Shown here: one piece after another, positions 60,889-64,000 of the stretch | Numbering within the stretch: the first letter of the stretch is position 1 | Layout of the letters: the number at the start of each line of letters is the position of its first letter | From: Phycisphaerales bacterium | GTDB taxonomy: Bacteria > Planctomycetota > Phycisphaerae > Phycisphaerales > UBA1924 | Direction of reading: 5' to 3' | DNA length: 64,000 nucleotides | Assembly: GCA_028284805.1 (NCBI GenBank) | Contig: JANQQZ010000091.1 | Coordinates: 1 to 64,000 of the forward strand | The notes under the pieces: generated by a model | Database searches by the model: none | What the model was told of the DNA's origin: nothing | Seen by the model: only the letters and a program-made list of their open reading frames with translations | Position numbers and translations under genes: made by a program

Positions 60889-61263
60889 ATGCCCCGCGCC
60901 ACCAACGGCCCGACCCGTAACAAGGCTCGCAAGCGCATCCTGCGTGACGCCCGAGGCTACTACGGCGCCCGCTCGAAGCACCGCAAGCTCGCCAAGCAGC
61001 AGGTCATCCGCTCGGGCGTCTACGCCTACCGCGACCGCCGCCAGCTCAAGCGCGACATGCGGGGGCTGTGGATCACCCGCATCACCGCTGCCTGCCGGAT
61101 GCGAGGCACCCGCTACAGCCTGTTCATGAACGGCCTGAAGCTCGCGGGCGTCCTGCTCAACCGCAAGATGCTCAGCCAGATCGCGATCGAAGAGCCCAAG
61201 GCTTTCGACGAGCTGGTCAAGATCGCGACCGAGGCCTCGAAGGCCGAGCCCGCCAAGGCCTGA
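60889..61263 (+). CDS. rplT: 50S ribosomal protein L20
   Basis: Binds 23S rRNA early in assembly. 124 residues, standard start (MPRATNGPTRNKARKRIL) and core (RDARGYYGARSKHRKLAKQQVIRSGVYAYRDRR). AAGGAAGGAA precedes the ATG. It is 77 bp after rpmI. L20 often represses its own operon through the leader RNA. Confidence 0.97.
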   Translation: MPRATNGPTRNKARKRILRDARGYYGARSKHRKLAKQQVIRSGVYAYRDRRQLKRDMRGLWITRITAACRMRGTRYSLFMNGLKLAGVLLNRKMLSQIAIEEPKAFDELVKIATEASKAEPAKA

Positions 61264-61295
61264 TCGACGGCCGGTTTGCCCGGCTACCCTCGTTC

Positions 61296-61970
61296 ATGCT
61301 TGGCGGCTGGTGGGTTCAGAACGTTCTCGACAACCCGAATCTCGGCGTTGTCGGACTGGTGTCGTGGATCGTCGCTGTTATCGGTTCGATTGTCCTTCAC
61401 GAGCTCGCACACGGGTGGGCCGCGATCCATCAGGGTGACGCGACCCCGCAGTACACGGGTCACATGACCTGGAACCCGCTCGTGCATATGGGACAGATGA
61501 GCCTGATCCTGTTCGCGGTTCTTGGTATCGCCTTCGGCTCGATGCCCGTCGATCCCTCGCGGTTCCGGGGTCGCTACGGCGAGGCGTACGTTGCCGCCGC
61601 GGGGCCCGCGATGAACCTGCTCCTCGCGGCCGTCTTCATTGTCGTCGGCGGTTTCGTGGTCGCCTACGGGCAGCAGTTGGGCGACCCGCTCGGCCCGAAT
61701 CTCGCCACCTTCTGCTACATCGTGGTGTTCATCAACGTCACGCTCGCGCTCTTCAACATGATCCCCGTTCCGCCGCTCGACGGCTCGCGGATCCTGGGTG
61801 ACTTCGTGCCTTCCTACCGAGGCTTGTTCGAGCGTGAGAACGGCCAGTGGATCGGGTTGGGGCTTTTCGTGCTCGTGTTCTTCTTCGCTGGCCGGTTCCT
61901 CTTCGGCCCGGGCATGTTGGTGGCTGGCGAGGGGATCGCCGCCGTGGCCTCGCTGCTCAGACCTTCGTGA
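61296..61970 (+). CDS. Site-2 protease family protein (M50)
   Basis: Intramembrane zinc metalloprotease, 224 residues. HELAHG (His35, Glu36, His39) lies in the first helix region, and the second zinc motif is NMIPVPPLDGSRIL. Four or more hydrophobic helices are visible. It belongs to the short, single-domain group of rhomboid-unrelated S2P proteins with no PDZ or CBS domain. No strong ribosome site precedes the ATG. The 3' end overlaps the convergent arginase gene by 14 bp. Confidence 0.88.
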   Translation: MLGGWWVQNVLDNPNLGVVGLVSWIVAVIGSIVLHELAHGWAAIHQGDATPQYTGHMTWNPLVHMGQMSLILFAVLGIAFGSMPVDPSRFRGRYGEAYVAAAGPAMNLLLAAVFIVVGGFVVAYGQQLGDPLGPNLATFCYIVVFINVTLALFNMIPVPPLDGSRILGDFVPSYRGLFERENGQWIGLGLFVLVFFFAGRFLFGPGMLVAGEGIAAVASLLRPS

Positions 61971-62907
61971 GCCGACCCTGAGACCGCAGCGCACACCCGG
62001 CCAGCTTGTAGAGCAGCCGCGCGCCGACATTCGCGTCCCACTCGTCCTCCGGATCCGGTCCGGGCGCAACCTCGACGAGATCGAAGGCGATCACGCGTCT
62101 GCCGCTCTCGGCGATCGCTCGGAGCAGCGCGCACGCTTGATTGAACGAGTGCCCGCCCGGCACGGGTGTTCCCGTGTTCGGGCAGAGCGACGGATCGAGG
62201 CCATCGATGTCGAACGAGACGTACAGATGCTCGGGCATCCCGGTGAGCACCTCGTCGAAGAACCGCCTCACCGAGCCGCCCCCGTCGGCAAGGTCCCACA
62301 GGTCCGCGTCGAACACCGCCGACACCCGTCCCTGTGAAGCCCGCGCGAACTCGATCTCTTCCTGACAGAAATCGCGCACCCCGATCTGCACGAGCCGGGT
62401 GAGCGTCGGGCACCGCTCGGCCGCGTTGCGCATGACGGACGCGTGCGAGAACCGGTGCCCCTCGTAGGCGTCACGCAGGTCCATATGGGCATCGACCTGG
62501 ATCACGCCGAGCGACGGCACCGATGCCGCTGCGGCCTCGATCGCGCCGAGCGAGACCGAGTGCTCCCCGCCCAGCACCGAGGGGATCTGGCCTGCATCGA
62601 GGCACGCTCGGACCCGATCGCGTACCTCAGCGAGGATGGCTTCGGCTGCCACGTCCGCATCGGTGTCGCTCGCTTCGACCGCACGCTGTTCGTGCAGCCC
62701 TGCCTTCCAGACATCCCCGAAGTGCTGGTCGAGCAGATCGACCTGGAGCGACGCCCGGCGCATCGCCGCGGGTCCGCCCGCTGTACCGCCGCCGTACGAA
62801 ACGGTGCCCTCGAATGGCACCGGGATGATCTGCACCGCGGCGTCCAAGTGCTCGGGCAGCCCGAAGAACGAATCGGACGCCGCGGCGGCGTTGGGATCGA
62901 ATGGCAC
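61957..62907 (-). CDS. Arginase/agmatinase family (ureohydrolase)
   Basis: Binuclear manganese enzyme, 316 residues. Metal ligands are in LGGEHSVSLG, VIQVDAHMDLRDAY and SFDIDGLDPSLCPNTGTP. The agmatinase-like PVPGGHSFNQA segment fits SpeB, so agmatine to putrescine plus urea is most likely, but formimidoglutamase and guanidinobutyrase are near relatives. The start is the GTG at 62907 with GGGAG upstream; the long track ORF runs antisense into apgM. Divergent from apgM by 33 bp. Confidence 0.88.
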   Translation of the reverse strand: MPFDPNAAAASDSFFGLPEHLDAAVQIIPVPFEGTVSYGGGTAGGPAAMRRASLQVDLLDQHFGDVWKAGLHEQRAVEASDTDADVAAEAILAEVRDRVRACLDAGQIPSVLGGEHSVSLGAIEAAAASVPSLGVIQVDAHMDLRDAYEGHRFSHASVMRNAAERCPTLTRLVQIGVRDFCQEEIEFARASQGRVSAVFDADLWDLADGGGSVRRFFDEVLTGMPEHLYVSFDIDGLDPSLCPNTGTPVPGGHSFNQACALLRAIAESGRRVIAFDLVEVAPGPDPEDEWDANVGARLLYKLAGCALRSQGRLTKV

Positions 62908-62940
62908 GGTTCGGCACTCCCGCTGCGGGTATCGTGGGGC

Positions 62941-64000
62941 ATGAAGCTCGGCATCATTATCCCCGACGGCGCTGCCGATCTGCCGATCGCCGCGCTGGGC
63001 GGCAAGACGCCCCTCGAAGCCGCGATGCCCCCCAATCTCGACCGTCTCGCCGAGATGGGCCGGCAGGGCACCGTCAACACCACGCCAGGCGGCTTCGGTA
63101 CCGGCTCCGATGTCTGCTCGATGTCGCTGCTCGGGTACGACCCATCCGTCCATCACACGGGGCGAGCGCCCATCGAGGCGGCGGCGACGGGGCTCGTTGC
63201 CAGCCCGACCGATGTCGTCTGCCGCGTCAACCTCGTGAGCATCGAGGATGGCGTGATGCGCGACCATTCGGCGGGTGGGATCGACACCGCCTCCGGGCGA
63301 GCGCTGTTCGATGCGGTCGAGCAGGCCTGGCGTGGGGCGGGACTCTTCGACGGGCGATCGATCCAGCCTGGTGTCGAGTACCGCTGCTCGCTCGTCGATC
63401 GGACCGGAACGAGCTACGCCGATGTCCGCACCACTCCGCCGCACGAGATCCTCGACGAAGACGCAGGCCCGCACCGACCGACAGGCGGACCTGCTGCGCA
63501 GAGGCTCGATGAGCTCATGCGGGCCGCGAGGGACGTTCTCGCGTCTCACCCGATCAACGTCGCCCGTGCAAGCGAGGGCGAACGCCGTGCGACCGACGTC
63601 TGGATCTGGGGCCAGGGCGTGTTCCCGTCACTCCCGAGCTTCGAGAGCCGGTTTGGGCTGCGCGGGGCGATGACGACGGCTGTGGATCTCCTCGCTGGCA
63701 TCGCAACGCTGATCGGGTGGGACCGCATCGGCGTGCCCGGGCTGACCGGCTGGCACGACAACGACTACGCCGCCCAGGGCACTGCGAGCGTAAAGGCGAT
63801 CGACGGCTACGACATCGTGTGCTGCCACGTCGAGTCGCCCGACGAAGCCGCTCATCAGGCCAACCCGATGATCAAGACCGCCGCGATCGAGGCGATCGAT
63901 CGCCACTGCGTTGGCCCGATGCTCGATCGGCTTTCGCGAGAGCCGGCGTGGAGGCTGCTGGTCCTGCCCGATCACTACACGCTCTGCTCCACCCGCAAGC
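62941..64000 (+). CDS. apgM: Cofactor-independent phosphoglycerate mutase, apgM type, truncated by window end
   Basis: 353 codons, open at the right edge, and so absent from the ORF track. Motifs of the archaeal-type enzyme: IIPDGAADLP (metal Asp), GFGTGSDVCSMSLLGYDP (nucleophile Ser region), CHVESPDEAAHQ (metal Asp and His) and LPDHYT (metal Asp-His). Interconverts 2- and 3-phosphoglycerate in glycolysis. The same subfamily includes proteins annotated as possible homoserine kinases, which sequence alone cannot exclude. It begins 33 bp from the divergent arginase gene. About 40-60 C-terminal residues are probably missing. Confidence 0.9.
   Translation, partial: MKLGIIIPDGAADLPIAALGGKTPLEAAMPPNLDRLAEMGRQGTVNTTPGGFGTGSDVCSMSLLGYDPSVHHTGRAPIEAAATGLVASPTDVVCRVNLVSIEDGVMRDHSAGGIDTASGRALFDAVEQAWRGAGLFDGRSIQPGVEYRCSLVDRTGTSYADVRTTPPHEILDEDAGPHRPTGGPAAQRLDELMRAARDVLASHPINVARASEGERRATDVWIWGQGVFPSLPSFESRFGLRGAMTTAVDLLAGIATLIGWDRIGVPGLTGWHDNDYAAQGTASVKAIDGYDIVCCHVESPDEAAHQANPMIKTAAIEAIDRHCVGPMLDRLSREPAWRLLVLPDHYTLCSTRK

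Overview
This 64 kb window is high-GC, densely packed bacterial chromosome. The organism is most likely a planctomycete of the Phycisphaerae/Phycisphaerales. The evidence is three pseudopilin-like genes with the near-invariant [20 protein letters not shown] start typical of that phylum, long PstC/PstA permeases, ExbB/ExbD gene sets beside large secreted solenoid proteins, small zinc-ribbon membrane proteins, and frequent GTG/TTG starts. This placement rests on family resemblance only. I found no 16S rRNA, tRNA, CRISPR array, insertion sequence or prophage.

Layout. 1-6.3 kb: start of a lipoprotein (minus), a zinc-ribbon/GYF-like membrane protein, a pseudopilin, serC, a GT9 glycosyltransferase, a two-domain QueD-like protein and a glutathione peroxidase. 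6.4-12.9 kb: high-affinity phosphate operon pstSCAB. 13-17.2 kb: 2-oxoglutarate dehydrogenase E1 and E2 (sucAB). 17.2-20.5 kb (minus): orphan nuoA, DUF2752 protein, two related lipoproteins, an unknown protein and a low-molecular-weight tyrosine phosphatase, read as one tight operon. 20.7-28.7 kb: chaperone block groEL1-orf-groES-sulfotransferase-groEL2-orf-dnaJ-grpE-acpS, with two lower-GC orphan ORFs, one after each groEL. 28.7-33.1 kb: envelope proteins (HEAT-like, SPOR), an acyl-CoA-ligase-like enzyme, fructose-6-phosphate aldolase/transaldolase and a RidA-like protein. 33.5-45.1 kb: tandem pseudopilins, a DUF4139 protein, an FAD/Fe-S oxidoreductase, a MoxR ATPase, a zinc-ribbon membrane protein, a small zincin and SppA. 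45.1-46.4 kb (minus): pyrH-frr.

46.5-56.6 kb is the most interesting region. A single tightly overlapping operon encodes a von Willebrand A protein with a TonB/TolA-like SxxxH membrane anchor, an ExbB/TolQ channel protein, two ExbD/TolR proteins, three secreted proteins (two of them helical-repeat-like) and a membrane protein with a degenerate J-like domain. I read it as a proton-motive-force-driven envelope machine in which the vWA protein replaces TonB/TolA. 56.6-60.4 kb: two back-to-back sigma-factor modules; one has an anti-sigma-like protein that appears fused to a pseudopilin-like domain. 60.4-64 kb: rpmI-rplT without infC, a site-2-protease-like protein, an arginase/agmatinase and the start of a cofactor-independent phosphoglycerate mutase that runs off the window.

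Genes are packed so tightly that all nine convergent junctions either overlap or are separated by at most 18 bp. In four of them the two stop codons share a CTAG or TTAG tetranucleotide. Most operonic neighbours overlap by 4 bp (ATGA, GTGA or TTGA).
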